Assembly (NCBI GenBank): GCA_964526645.1
Contig: CAZGJN010000015.1
Span: forward strand, 1 to 64,000
Origin: JADJNW01 sp964526645
GTDB taxonomy: Bacteria; Bacteroidota; Bacteroidia; Chitinophagales; Saprospiraceae
Reading direction: 5' to 3'
DNA length: 64,000 nt
Shown: in pieces, positions 8,186 through 18,019 of the stretch
How the letters are laid out: every line of letters starts with the position of its first letter
Numbering within the stretch: the first letter of the stretch is position 1
Position numbers and translations under genes: made by a program
Notes under the pieces: model-generated
What the model saw: only the letters and a program-made list of their open reading frames with translations
Told to the model about the DNA's origin: nothing
Databases searched by the model: none

Positions 8186-10348
8186 ATGCTTTTGACATTC
8201 AAGTGGGCGTACGGCTTTTTGTTGCTCTTTTTTTTTAATGTACCGTTTGCAGGCTTCGCCACGCATATCGTTGGCGGTGAAATGAATTATACTTGCCTCG
8301 GTAATAATCGGTATGAAATTACGCTCACTATTTTTCGGGATTGCTTCAATGGGGATCCTAATGCCTGGTTTGATAATCCTGCCTCTATTGGTGTTTTTGA
8401 TGCCAATAATCGCTTGCTGGAGCAGATATTAGTGCCTTTGATGAATAACGATACCTTGAATCCGGTATTGAGCGGGGAATGTTTTGTGGTGCCGCCCAGT
8501 GTTTGTGTGCACACCACGACGTATCGCACTCAAGTAGAATTACCGTTTCGAACCGGCGGGTATCAACTTGCCTACCAGCGCTGCTGCCGTAATCGCACCA
8601 TCCTCAATATTATCAATCCATTGGCTTCGGGCGCAACGTATGGTGTGACTATCTCCGAGCAGGCCCTGCTTCGATGCAATAGCAACCCTAAGTTTAAGCG
8701 CTGGCCTCCGATTTACATCTGCGTGAACGAGCCCATCCTCTTTGATCAATCTGCTGAGGATGTAGAAGGCGACTCTATCGTTTATAGCCTCTGTGCGCCT
8801 TTGCTTGGCGCAAACCAGGCTATTCCACAGCCGCAGCCCCCCAATGCACCGCCCTACCAATCCGTTGTGTGGCAATCGCCGCCTTATGGTGTGAATAACA
8901 TGTTGAATGGAGTAGCTGGAGGAGTACCGCTGCGAATTGATGCTAAAACGGGTATTCTGACGGGCGTACCGAATACAATCGGGCAATTTGTGGTAGGGAT
9001 TTGTGTGGAGGAATATCGCAATGGGGTGCTAATTTCCACGACAAGGCGCGACTTTCAGTACAATGTCGGGGTATGTGGAAAGCCCGATGCCGCTTTTTTT
9101 GCGCCGGAAATACAGTGTGGGGATTTATCTGTTGATTTTGTCAATAGCAGCAATGGTGCCAGAAATTTTCTTTGGCTATTTAACGATCCAAAAGCTCCCG
9201 ATGCTTTTTCCACCGAAATAAATCCAACCTACACTTTTTCGGATAGTGGCGCTTACAATGTGATGCTGATAGTAGCACCCGGTACCATTTGTGCCGATAC
9301 TTTTGTGCAAACAATTTATTTGCAGCTAAATACACTTGCGCCGGATTTTGAATTCTATTTTGAAACCTGCACGGATTCGCTTACCATAACTGCCGAAGAT
9401 TTTTCGACAGATGAAGTCGCTACACCCGTTTCTTGGGTTTGGCAATTACAGCCAGGGGATAGGCAGTTTGAAGGGCGAAATATTTCATTTGCAGTGGATA
9501 GCAGTGGCGAATACACCCTGTCGCTTAGGGTTCAGGCGGATAATGCGTGCGAAGCGCGTATCGAAAAATCTTTTGTAGCCGAATTGATTGAAGCAGTATT
9601 GCCGGATACGATTTTTATTTGCGAAGGCGATTCCGCAGCGCTCAATCCTGATTTTGATCCACAATATCTGTACCAATGGTTTCCCGCAGAAGGCTTGGAT
9701 GACCCTACCAGTCCCAATCCTGTTGCAAAAATTGACACCAACAAGACGTACACGGTGACTATTTCGGATGTCAACCTGTTTTGTCAAATTGAACGACAAG
9801 TAGCCCTTATCCTTGCGGATTCAGTTGGTGATTTTACCATTAGCGCTGAGCCGGATACGCTGTTTGGTAGGTCGCAAGCACAGCTTTTCGCTACTTTTTT
9901 TGAAAACCATCGCTACTCCTGGCAGCCGCCGGAGCGTTTGAACGACCCTGCCATTTTTAACCCAATCGCACAGCCTGAGGAAACCACCACTTACCTGCTC
10001 CGCATAGAAAATGCCTTTGGGTGCATCGCCACAGCCGAAATCAAACTGGTGGTCATACCCTTAGCCTGTGATGAGCCGCATATTTTTATTCCCACGGCAT
10101 TTACACCCAACGGTGATGGCGAAAATGATGTCTTTAGACTGAGAAGCAATACCGTAGCAGCCCTGTATTGTATCGTTTACAATCGCTGGGGGCAGCGGGT
10201 ATTTGAATCGCGTGATACCAACGAAAGCTGGGATGGCACTTTTAAAGGGCAAGCGCTTCCTCCTGATGTGTATGCTTATTACATCGAAGCGGTCTGTTTT
10301 GATGGTACTATTTTCAAAAAACAGGGCAACGTAAGCCTTTTGAAATAA
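8186..10348 (+). CDS. Secreted protein with PKD-like domains and gliding-motility C-terminal (type IX, type B) tail
   Basis: About 720 aa from ATG 8186, chosen because a clear signal peptide follows (ending in a phenylalanine-rich core and AGFATHIVGGE); TTG 8117 would add 23 residues without function. The N-terminal region (THIVGGEMNYTCLGNNRYEITLTI) is a common Bacteroidota surface-protein opening. PKD-like Ig folds follow around residues 305-380 (FLWLFNDP, NPTYTFSDSGAYNVMLIV) and 395-470. The last 90 residues match the gliding-motility C-terminal domain: IPTAFTPNGDGENDVF, YNRWGQRVFES, WDGTFKGQALPPDVYAY. The protein is therefore a probable type IX secretion substrate displayed on the surface. 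Function beyond adhesion or structure is unknown. Confidence 0.88.
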   Translation: MLLTFKWAYGFLLLFFFNVPFAGFATHIVGGEMNYTCLGNNRYEITLTIFRDCFNGDPNAWFDNPASIGVFDANNRLLEQILVPLMNNDTLNPVLSGECFVVPPSVCVHTTTYRTQVELPFRTGGYQLAYQRCCRNRTILNIINPLASGATYGVTISEQALLRCNSNPKFKRWPPIYICVNEPILFDQSAEDVEGDSIVYSLCAPLLGANQAIPQPQPPNAPPYQSVVWQSPPYGVNNMLNGVAGGVPLRIDAKTGILTGVPNTIGQFVVGICVEEYRNGVLISTTRRDFQYNVGVCGKPDAAFFAPEIQCGDLSVDFVNSSNGARNFLWLFNDPKAPDAFSTEINPTYTFSDSGAYNVMLIVAPGTICADTFVQTIYLQLNTLAPDFEFYFETCTDSLTITAEDFSTDEVATPVSWVWQLQPGDRQFEGRNISFAVDSSGEYTLSLRVQADNACEARIEKSFVAELIEAVLPDTIFICEGDSAALNPDFDPQYLYQWFPAEGLDDPTSPNPVAKIDTNKTYTVTISDVNLFCQIERQVALILADSVGDFTISAEPDTLFGRSQAQLFATFFENHRYSWQPPERLNDPAIFNPIAQPEETTTYLLRIENAFGCIATAEIKLVVIPLACDEPHIFIPTAFTPNGDGENDVFRLRSNTVAALYCIVYNRWGQRVFESRDTNESWDGTFKGQALPPDVYAYYIEAVCFDGTIFKKQGNVSLLK

Positions 10349-10432
10349 AATAATCATCTCGGAATAAGCTAACTAAGTCATTTGACCGTTTAGTATGGTA
10401 TAATATTCGTAATCCCATAATCACTCCTATTT

Positions 10433-11056
10433 ATGCCCATCAAAAAAGCGTTCTTACTATGGCTGATGCTTGGTCTTTCTGGTTCAACCGGCTGGTCGCA
10501 GATATACATCGGATTAAGTGGCGGTGGTGGTTTGAATGAAACTTCGAGCCTTCGGGTAGCGGCTTTGGTGGAGGGCAAACTTGCCGATATGCTGCAATTC
10601 CAAACAGGTATCGTTTTTCAACAACAACACAACCGGGCAGTGATATGGAAATTGAATCCACTGACGGATTACAGGACGGTCAGTATGGGATACTTGGGTG
10701 TGCCACTTTTAGCTACATTGAATATTGATTTTCAATCTTTTAGATTTTATATACTCGGTGGTGTCCAGATCGCGTACGGGGTGGGCGGCTCTGTTTCTTA
10801 TATTGATGAAGCGGGGTTGTATAAATTTCAGCAGTTGGATTATAAAAAACTAACTATCAATAGATTAGACATAAGAGCGAATGCTGGGGCGGGCTTCGCA
10901 AAGGTGATTAGCAATGACTATCAGATTTTCGTAGAATTTTACTATTCTTTGGGTATTTACGATATTGATCAGCACCCCAATTCCGAAATATTTAATGAAA
11001 GCCAAACCCTGCACGTTGGTTTGTTATTGCCACTGAAAAAGAAAAGGCCTCGATGA
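10433..11056 (+). CDS. Small outer-membrane beta-barrel protein (PorT-like)
   Basis: 207 aa with a signal peptide ending near GWSQ (residue 23), followed by alternating hydrophobic strands rich in Gly and Tyr (IYIGLSGGGGLNETSSL, LQFQTGIVFQQQ, FYILGGVQIAYGVGGS, LHVGLLLPLKKK). This is the pattern of the Bacteroidota outer-membrane barrel family (OMP_b-brl_2/PorT-like). The substrate or function is not evident. It follows the gliding-tail protein by 84 bp with TATAAT-like sequence at 10400 and could be its own unit. Confidence 0.75.
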   Translation: MPIKKAFLLWLMLGLSGSTGWSQIYIGLSGGGGLNETSSLRVAALVEGKLADMLQFQTGIVFQQQHNRAVIWKLNPLTDYRTVSMGYLGVPLLATLNIDFQSFRFYILGGVQIAYGVGGSVSYIDEAGLYKFQQLDYKKLTINRLDIRANAGAGFAKVISNDYQIFVEFYYSLGIYDIDQHPNSEIFNESQTLHVGLLLPLKKKRPR

Positions 11057-11087
11057 TGGTGAAAGAACCGATTTGCCCCATTATACT

Positions 11088-11123
11088 AAAAAAAACACCC
11101 AGCCGACATACAGACTGGGTGTT
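11088..11123 (-). terminator. Rho-independent terminator of the type IX cargo gene
   Basis: Arms 11094-11102 and 11115-11123 (AACACCCAG / CTGGGTGTT) enclose a 12-nt loop. On the minus strand the stem is followed by a run of eight T (A-run 11088-11095 on the plus strand). It lies 22 bp beyond the stop of the minus-strand gene and between two convergent genes. Confidence 0.85.
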
Positions 11124-11144
11124 GGTATATAGCCTTAGGTTTGT

Positions 11145-13565
11145 TTATTCCATCAAAATCATTTTTCGGGTCGCCGTAAATTGCGCCGTTTGCAATTGGT
11201 AGAATAAAATGCCAGGCGCACCCAGTTCTGCTTTTTCGAGCACCAACTGGTGGAAGCCTTTGTCAAACTGCCCTTCCACTGTTTTGAGTAGTTGCCCTTT
11301 CGCATTGAAAACCCGCAGCACTGCCCTGGATGCCTCCGGCAGGCTGAAAGCAATAGTCGTTTGTGTACTAAAAGGATTTGGAATATTTTGGTATAACTCG
11401 GCTGTAGGGGGCTGGTTTGTCCACTGTGCCGGTTTCAAGCCTCGATTTGCCTGATGTGCAGCATGAACCGCCGCTGTTGTTGTCTCTATCACCATCAAAG
11501 AACGGTTCAGGTCTCCGATTCTGATAGCGATAAAATTTGCATGATTGATATCGCTTGCCATCCCATCAATATGGATAAAATCCGGTACAACTTTCAAAGA
11601 AGCCAGCGCAGTGTCAGGGAATTGGTAAGCCGCATCTACGAATCGCCAGGTTTTATTCCCAGGCAAAGTATCCACTACATTTTCTACCAAAGCGCGCAGT
11701 GCGAGAGCATCCAGCGTATCAATCACACCAGATTGGTCAACATCTGCAGCAATTAACTGATACGGAGAGCCAAGCACCGGTAACCCAGCCAGGTAGGCTT
11801 CCAGCAGCGCGAGGTCTTCAATGGTGATGCCTGCCTTTGGGTCGCTGTGGAAAACAGGGGTGATTTTGTAATTTTTGTACATCACCACATGATCAAAAAT
11901 GTAGGTGCCGTCCTCCTGGGTGAGCGATGTATCAGTAAGATTGCCAGACAACATCATTGAAGCACCTTCCAGGCTGATGCTATCTTCGGTCATTATAAAA
12001 CCAGCTATCGTACCCATTACCGGCGGTGGGGGTGGGCAGATGCTTGCTGGCTTTCTGATATTGACATACGTTTCGCAGTGGTCATAGTTGGGTCCGCCGA
12101 TAGTACCATCTGGCTGCACTGCCAGCGGATTGTAGGCATTGTCCCAGGCATAAATTTCCACATAAACCCGGTCGGGATCATCACAGGTGAGAATCAATTC
12201 CCGCCGGTTCATATTGGGCGTTTCGCCTACTCGGTTAATGGAATACTTGATGGACCCCGAGCAATCGCTGGAGGATTGACTGACAATAAAGTCACTCACC
12301 CAAAGGGTCATCATGCCTTTATCCACATCTCCATCATAATCCACGTCTTTATTTGGAATGACGGGCATCAGCGATACCGATAAGCCGTTGATGCAAATGA
12401 CTGATGGCGCTTTGCAATCTTTTACAGAAAAGGGAATCTTGACGATATTGGAATTGCCACAACCGTCAATCACATGGATTTCAAACTGGTGGGTACCGAT
12501 GGGGAATTTACCTTTGGCAGAGTAATAGGGATAAGAACCCGACAGCGTCCCTCCAAAAGAGCCAAGCGTACCATCGTTTGTACCATTTTTATTGACATCT
12601 ACAAAAACCTTGATTGTCAGGTTGTTAGGTGTGCAATTTTCGCTTACGGTGAAAGGCACCGTCACCATTCCTTTGCAGGTATAGTCATAGCTACAAAATG
12701 GCTCGGGCGCTGTGAAGGTTACCGAAGGAGGTGTCGTTTCGTTGACTTTGATGATTTGGGTGTATTCCCATAGCCCTACGGAGTACACTTTTCGCCAATA
12801 ACCCTTCGGATTGCTTGGATAACAGCCTTTCTCGCCTGCGTATGGATTGTTATTCGACTCATAATTGTCGCGATCAATAAAGGCATGGGAAGGTCTGCGG
12901 AGTACCCAAACGGCTTCGTCGCCGGGCTTGTTGTCACAATCCTCGTCTCTGTTGACCACTACAGCCGGTGAAATACCATCATACTCACACCAGTTGATCA
13001 CTCGGTAAGTGCGCAAGATTTTGTAACACTGGCTACCCGAAATGCTATACACATCATCGCGGACACTGGTGGCGAGCAAATCACAACTGCTTTCGCTTAC
13101 AATCACATCCTCTTTTGGCGGCGTGCTGGAACCACAAGCATTGATCGTTACATCAGCAGGAAAGCGGATTTCGTAATCGTGTACGCCGCCGATGGTCACT
13201 ACTTGCTGGCAGTATTCCACCGAGCCATACCAATCGTACGCTGTTGTTTTGAATTTTCGGATAATCGTGCCGGTTTCGCAATTCGACAAGTTGACCACAG
13301 GTGTCATTTCAATAATCTGACCGCCGCAAGCGTTTTTGGCTTTACCAAAAAGCGATTGCAACTGGTAAACATTGTACGGATCAAAGTCGTACGGTAAGTC
13401 GTTGCACCAAACGGTGACATCCGAAGGCGCTTTGCAGCAGGCAAGGGCAGAAAAATCATCCGCTGTGCGCGCTTGCATCGTACCATAGCCAAGAAGCAAT
13501 AACACTGTAATTTGAAGTAAAAGGCTTCTCATCACTTGTGAGAACAAGTAAAAATTCATTTTCAT
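11145..13565 (-). CDS. Type IX-secreted protein with dockerin-like repeats and Por-secretion tail
   Basis: About 806 aa from ATG 13565; a TTG at 13610 is less likely. The signal peptide ends around TMQARTA. Residues 50-530 form cysteine-rich repeats related to HYR/Ig-like surface modules (APSDVTVWCNDLPYDFD, EIRFPADVTINACGS). A carboxypeptidase-regulatory-like fold follows (GTIAGFIMTEDSISLEGASM), then two dockerin type I half-sites (DPKAGITIEDLALLEAYLAG and ADVDQSGVIDTLDALALRAL). The last 80 residues are a type A sorting domain (LYQNIPNPFSTQTTIAFSLP, GILFYQLQT, TRKMILME). It is exported by the type IX system. Cohesin partners are not seen here, so the dockerin may serve calcium binding only. 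Confidence 0.88.
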   Translation of the reverse strand: MKMNFYLFSQVMRSLLLQITVLLLLGYGTMQARTADDFSALACCKAPSDVTVWCNDLPYDFDPYNVYQLQSLFGKAKNACGGQIIEMTPVVNLSNCETGTIIRKFKTTAYDWYGSVEYCQQVVTIGGVHDYEIRFPADVTINACGSSTPPKEDVIVSESSCDLLATSVRDDVYSISGSQCYKILRTYRVINWCEYDGISPAVVVNRDEDCDNKPGDEAVWVLRRPSHAFIDRDNYESNNNPYAGEKGCYPSNPKGYWRKVYSVGLWEYTQIIKVNETTPPSVTFTAPEPFCSYDYTCKGMVTVPFTVSENCTPNNLTIKVFVDVNKNGTNDGTLGSFGGTLSGSYPYYSAKGKFPIGTHQFEIHVIDGCGNSNIVKIPFSVKDCKAPSVICINGLSVSLMPVIPNKDVDYDGDVDKGMMTLWVSDFIVSQSSSDCSGSIKYSINRVGETPNMNRRELILTCDDPDRVYVEIYAWDNAYNPLAVQPDGTIGGPNYDHCETYVNIRKPASICPPPPPVMGTIAGFIMTEDSISLEGASMMLSGNLTDTSLTQEDGTYIFDHVVMYKNYKITPVFHSDPKAGITIEDLALLEAYLAGLPVLGSPYQLIAADVDQSGVIDTLDALALRALVENVVDTLPGNKTWRFVDAAYQFPDTALASLKVVPDFIHIDGMASDINHANFIAIRIGDLNRSLMVIETTTAAVHAAHQANRGLKPAQWTNQPPTAELYQNIPNPFSTQTTIAFSLPEASRAVLRVFNAKGQLLKTVEGQFDKGFHQLVLEKAELGAPGILFYQLQTAQFTATRKMILME

Positions 13566-13749
13566 GTTGGAAAAGTTTAGAATACGAGTAAATCGGTTAT
13601 TATCAAGCAATTACCGATAGCTCAAAAAGCTCTCAATGGGGGGAGAAAAAGGGATGTGTGTAGTAAATTGTGAATCAGAGGTAGATGATTGTACAAAAGT
13701 AAGCAATTGGATTGTTATATTCAAGTTAATTTTAATAAAAAATGAGGTA

Positions 13750-13830
13750 GTGGGTCAAATCGCTTGTTTTATTTTTCAGAATTCACAAATCTCCAAGATT
13801 CACAAAATCCTCTCCAAGATTTTGACCCAT
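13750..13830 (-). repeat. 81-bp double-palindrome repeat (copy B, reverse orientation)
   Basis: Outer arms TGGGTCAAA (13751-13759) and TTTGACCCAT (13821-13830) are perfect complements over 9 bp. Read on the minus strand, the inside aligns with the other copies (a GATTTTGTGAATCTT / GGAGATTTGTGAATTC inner palindrome, then a right segment ending CGATTTGACCCA). Length is exactly 81 bp, as in copies 55110 and 62702. It sits between the start of the gene at 13565 and the end of the DUF5686 gene. Confidence 0.85.
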
Positions 13831-13861
13831 TCATTACCAATACAAGATTCCTGACTTTTCA

Positions 13862-16345
13862 TCAGTCCTCATCAATCGGTACACTTACACCGATTCTATA
13901 CCCGACATCCCACTTACCAAGTGTATTGTGCGACCAAGCTACGTCCAAGCGAAATAGTTTGAAGGCTCCAAATCCAATATTGTCAATACCAAATCCGAGC
14001 TCAAAATAATCTTTTTGCTCTTCGGTGTAAAGGAAAGCCGCCTTGAATACCTCCGACCAGCCCAGCTTGCGCAGGAGCGGTATTTTATCAAAAATATAAC
14101 TCTGGAAATGGTGCTGAAAATGGACCTGAGCGTAGCTGGAAGCCGTGCTGTAATCATAATAAGGCAACAATAAAAAACTGTTGAGGTAGCGGTCAGGATT
14201 GCCCAGAATTGTCTGATTGCCAATAAAATGGCGAAAATCCATAAACTGCATTTTACGGCTATTCAGGAATTTACCTGCTTCCGCATTAAATTCAAAATAA
14301 CCTAGCGTACCAATAGAAACATAGTCTTCGGAGAGGCGAGCCAGCAGCAAATCGTAATCAACATCACTGCCAGCAACATTGATCCCCTTTCGATATTGAA
14401 TCCAAAGGTCGGGTAGTTTCGAGCCATATATGAATTTTCGTTTTGGATAAGATGTATATTTTTGCTTGTAGCGCAGGCGCAGTGCTACATTGAGGGTCAG
14501 TGCTTCGCTTTGTTCAAAAGCTGGTGTATCGTCATTAGGATCGAGCGGATTGTTGGAAGTATAAGCTTTTTCGTCATCTTTCCTACGCCAGGTGAAGTCG
14601 GTTCTGTTTACCAGCGGGCTTCTTTGGGCATATTCCACATTGGTACTCAAAAATACACCGTTGAAGAGTTCGCGCTGGAAGGTGATTTTACCAAAAGCTT
14701 TGTCGTAGATTTTCAGATAATTTTCCTTGCCCCAGAGGGAATAGATGGAGTTGGTTGTCTTGCTAATCGGGTTTGCCGGGTTGAATTGCGCCACATCCGA
14801 GCCACCCTCCACCGTGAGCAACGTGCGATGCACCTGATCAAATAAATAGGTAAATCCGGCGGTAGCCCGAAGCCGCTTGTCAGCAAAACCATAAGAAACA
14901 GCAGTGCTTAAACGCCACCAATGGGTGCCCCATTCGTCATAATTTTTGCGATAAGTGGCGTTGATATCTGCATTCCAGCCCTGTACCGTGTTGAATTGTA
15001 TGGTTGTCACTGGAGAATTGATATTGAAATAGCGGCGTTCGTAGGAATTGCTGTTGTTGTACCCAAAAAATAAATCAGCAACCGAAAACTTGTTGTTTTT
15101 TCTGTCAATGGAATCCAGATAAGGCTTTGAGCGCCGAATTTCCTGAAGGCTATCTTTTTTTACATAATCCACTTCCTCTTCCACGGTGAGCGGAATCGGG
15201 CGCAGGGTATCCCAGTATTCCTGCGTTCTTTCATTTGCACCCTCGTTGACTTTGAATATTTCATTGTTGAAAAAATTGGGTTCAAAAGCAGGCGAAAGGT
15301 CATAATTGGAGTAAATACCCGTGAAGCTGCCCCCGAGTTTAAACCCAAACAAGCCAGCCGTAAAGCTGATATTTTGTGAAAACAAACGCCAGGTATCGGG
15401 CGCTTGTACGGGCACATACACCTGCTTGAGGTAGAGCGAGTCCAAGCCCGGTTGTTTGATAGCGCCTTGCACCAATAGCAGATCAGCACTCTGGATATTC
15501 CAGAGGTTTTCTACGATGTAGATGTAGCCTCGGTACACGGGGTCTTCGCTGCGCTTGGGGATCAATTCGATTTTGTTGATCAGCCTGCTTTCCTCATCAA
15601 AAAAAGTGCCCACCAGTCGGTATCGGTAAAACTGCATTGCAGTGGACGCAATCGGAGAGACGATCTGCCGGCTGAAATCGGAAAAATTATCGTACAAGTT
15701 GAAATCCATGTCGCGAGCGCTATTGAAGCCAAAGCCGTTATCATTGCCGCTTACTTTGGAGGAAGTCATCACTTCCTTGAGTTGGTTGGGTTGTTGGTAG
15801 TACAGCACCGACTGAGATTCCGACAAATAAACAATCCCTTGCCGGTTGGTATCGAGCGTGCCGCCGAGATTGCCCAGGTCTCGTCCCATAAATTTTTCAG
15901 GCGCATCCAAAAACTTGATATTCCCTTTGATGTAAACGTCGCAAGCATATTTTTCAACCTGATCGCGGTAATATTTCCGCTTTTCCATTGCTTTTCGGAT
16001 GACCGCATAGGCGGGGTCTTCTGCATCGGCTTTTACTACAATTTCGCCGAGTTCCACTGTTTGTTCTTGCAAAACAGCATTTAATTGAATCGCTTTATTG
16101 CCTACCCGAACTGCCTCGATTTTTTGTTTGTAACCAACATATTGGAAAACAAGCTCGTACTCGCCAGGCTTGAGTTCGAGGCGATAATCGCCGTTTACAT
16201 TGCTCGTAGTACCGGTGGAAGTACCTTTTACATAGATACTTGCAAAGGGCAGTGGTTCGCCTTTTTCATCACTGATTTTGCCTGCAATTTGCGCATTTGC
16301 CGCCAGGCCTATGCAGCAGCACAGGGATAGTAGGAGTTGTTTCAT
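13862..16345 (-). CDS. DUF5686 outer-membrane protein with carboxypeptidase-regulatory-like N-terminus
   Basis: About 827 aa from ATG 16345 (MKQLLLSLCCCIGLAANAQ is a clear signal peptide); TTG 16366 is rejected. Residues 20-105 are a CarboxypepD_reg-like fold (ISDEKGEPLPFASIYVKGT, NVNGDYRLELKPGEYELVFQYVGY). The remainder fits DUF5686: AEDPAYAVIRKAMEKRKYYRDQV, YVKG, YRLVGTF, then a long beta-strand-rich C-terminus ending with an outer-membrane barrel. The family is widespread in Bacteroidota with no settled function; surface-located receptor or assembly roles have been suggested. A TAACTTTG -7 element lies about 35 bp upstream of the start. Confidence 0.9.
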   Translation of the reverse strand: MKQLLLSLCCCIGLAANAQIAGKISDEKGEPLPFASIYVKGTSTGTTSNVNGDYRLELKPGEYELVFQYVGYKQKIEAVRVGNKAIQLNAVLQEQTVELGEIVVKADAEDPAYAVIRKAMEKRKYYRDQVEKYACDVYIKGNIKFLDAPEKFMGRDLGNLGGTLDTNRQGIVYLSESQSVLYYQQPNQLKEVMTSSKVSGNDNGFGFNSARDMDFNLYDNFSDFSRQIVSPIASTAMQFYRYRLVGTFFDEESRLINKIELIPKRSEDPVYRGYIYIVENLWNIQSADLLLVQGAIKQPGLDSLYLKQVYVPVQAPDTWRLFSQNISFTAGLFGFKLGGSFTGIYSNYDLSPAFEPNFFNNEIFKVNEGANERTQEYWDTLRPIPLTVEEEVDYVKKDSLQEIRRSKPYLDSIDRKNNKFSVADLFFGYNNSNSYERRYFNINSPVTTIQFNTVQGWNADINATYRKNYDEWGTHWWRLSTAVSYGFADKRLRATAGFTYLFDQVHRTLLTVEGGSDVAQFNPANPISKTTNSIYSLWGKENYLKIYDKAFGKITFQRELFNGVFLSTNVEYAQRSPLVNRTDFTWRRKDDEKAYTSNNPLDPNDDTPAFEQSEALTLNVALRLRYKQKYTSYPKRKFIYGSKLPDLWIQYRKGINVAGSDVDYDLLLARLSEDYVSIGTLGYFEFNAEAGKFLNSRKMQFMDFRHFIGNQTILGNPDRYLNSFLLLPYYDYSTASSYAQVHFQHHFQSYIFDKIPLLRKLGWSEVFKAAFLYTEEQKDYFELGFGIDNIGFGAFKLFRLDVAWSHNTLGKWDVGYRIGVSVPIDED

Positions 16346-16379
16346 AAGGTGTAGATTGTTTTTCAAAAATAGTATGCTG

Positions 16380-16387
16380 CAAAGTTA
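16380..16387 (-). promoter_or_regulatory. -7 promoter element TAACTTTG for the DUF5686 gene
   Basis: Read on the minus strand, positions 16387-16380 are TAACTTTG, fitting TAnnTTTG, about 35 nt before ATG 16345. No convincing -33 TTG was found at 17-23 nt further upstream. Confidence 0.45.
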
Positions 16388-16444
16388 TATGTAAGACCTT
16401 TTATAAACGCTGAAGGTTGGCTTAATCATTGTTTGACGTTGCAG

Positions 16445-18019
16445 TTAATTTAGTTCATTTGCACTCTTCAATGCTTTTCTTTCCAAAAATTTTTGCCGAA
16501 TGATGTCCTGAATAGGGCGGTTTTCAATTTTGCTTTCCAACCAGGAAATGATATCTAAGTATAAAAAAGCACGTTTCTCGTTTGGATCACTTTGCAATTT
16601 GAGGAGTTTTTCTTTTAAGGCGATAAATTCTTGCTTCATCTCTGATTCGCGCATGCGCGGCACCCGACGAATAAAGCGGAAAATCTCCTGCTGCACGGCT
16701 TGTAATTCTTCCATTTTAGCCAAAAAACGATATACGGACTTCACTTGGTATTCCACTAACTGTGCATTCCCCAGTTCATAGTGCGCGATGAGGTTTAAGA
16801 TTCTTGCAAAACATTGAATATCAGCTCTGTAATCAGGGTTTTTTTGATTGATGATGAGGTTTAAAAACTCAATTGCATTGCTGTTGTCACCACTTCCAAA
16901 ATACAAGCAAGCAATCCGATAGTAAAACAGCATGATCCGATGATTGTCCCAATTGTACTCATCCCGATCAATTATTTCAGCCAGATGAGGGATAATTTTG
17001 ATGCCTTCGCTAAAAGTGCCCTCCATGAAGTGCTTCTTGATCGTATGGTTATACAAAAAGAGATAATACAGCCCTTCGATATTTCTATTTTCTGAAATAT
17101 TATACTCCGTTGGTATTTTTTTTAACTCAGACAAAGTTTCCTCAAATTTTTCATAATACCAAAGATTAAAAAGCACACTCAGCAAATTGTGCAAGCCCTT
17201 GATATACAGCGGTAGGTTGAGCGCCTTCAATTCTGGCTCTTCATTAAATAATTCGACCCATTTTTGTGCATAGCGATAATTCATCCTGAAATCCTGTATC
17301 ATGTGATAATACCAGATATGCGCCTGGCAGAAGTAGATTTTGCCAAAAAAATCGAGTTGACTGAACTCTATTTTGGGCAAGTTAGATTGAAAAAACTCTT
17401 TGATGTAAAAATGGTCTTTTTCATTGCGAGCGTAGCCAACTTTGAGGTATAGCCCGTACAGTTGCAGCGCCAAATTGGAAAAGCGATTGGTTTGCGAAAG
17501 CGTGGTGCTGATGGCAAGCGTTTCTTCTGCCAGTTCTTCTGCCCTGCCTTCGATGCTACGAGTAATGTATTGAGACTCAATGTGTTTTTCAAAATCAATG
17601 ATTTCCAATGCCATAGCTTGATACTTCCCTTTTAGCGCTCTGGCTTTGGCTTTATCGAGCATATCCAAACTCTGTCGGTACAATCCCTTGTCGTACAACA
17701 CTTTAGCATGATCTATCATTTCTCTTATCAGAATATCCTCCACATGGTTTTTGTTGAGCAGCCGCAAGCTGATGAGCAACTGCTTGTACAAATGCGCTTT
17801 TAGATTGGATAGTTGCGATTTCTTGATGGCAGGCAGCTTTTTCAGGATCATTTCCTCGTCATATTCCTTGTACTTGTCCAGAAAATCAAAAAGCTGGAGA
17901 AAGAGAATATCATTGGATGCCTCCTGGTTGCGCCCCACGAACAACCTGAAATGGCGTTTTTCCGCCCTGGTCAAAGATTTAATCAATTGAATCAAATCAT
18001 CCGTTTTCTGCTTGGGCAT
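16445..18019 (-). CDS. Conserved helical-repeat protein of unknown function
   Basis: About 524 aa from ATG 18019 (MPKQKTDDLIQLIKSLTRAE); the frame stays open to 18127, but the extra residues look non-coding. There is no signal peptide or membrane segment, so it is probably cytoplasmic. The N-terminus (SLTRAEKRHFRLFVGR, then DKYKEYDEEMILKKLPAIKKSQLSNLKAHLYKQLLISLR) is a motif seen at the front of a group of Bacteroidota unknowns. The rest is almost all alpha-helix with tetratricopeptide-like pairs (HAKVLYDKGLYRQSLDMLDKAKARA). That points to a protein-interaction scaffold. I do not recognise a specific function. Confidence 0.75.
   Translation of the reverse strand: MPKQKTDDLIQLIKSLTRAEKRHFRLFVGRNQEASNDILFLQLFDFLDKYKEYDEEMILKKLPAIKKSQLSNLKAHLYKQLLISLRLLNKNHVEDILIREMIDHAKVLYDKGLYRQSLDMLDKAKARALKGKYQAMALEIIDFEKHIESQYITRSIEGRAEELAEETLAISTTLSQTNRFSNLALQLYGLYLKVGYARNEKDHFYIKEFFQSNLPKIEFSQLDFFGKIYFCQAHIWYYHMIQDFRMNYRYAQKWVELFNEEPELKALNLPLYIKGLHNLLSVLFNLWYYEKFEETLSELKKIPTEYNISENRNIEGLYYLFLYNHTIKKHFMEGTFSEGIKIIPHLAEIIDRDEYNWDNHRIMLFYYRIACLYFGSGDNSNAIEFLNLIINQKNPDYRADIQCFARILNLIAHYELGNAQLVEYQVKSVYRFLAKMEELQAVQQEIFRFIRRVPRMRESEMKQEFIALKEKLLKLQSDPNEKRAFLYLDIISWLESKIENRPIQDIIRQKFLERKALKSANELN

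Noticed and set aside
11145..13565. Dockerin as a sign of a cellulosome
   Set aside because: No cohesin or glycosidase gene nearby; dockerin-like calcium modules are common in type IX cargo.
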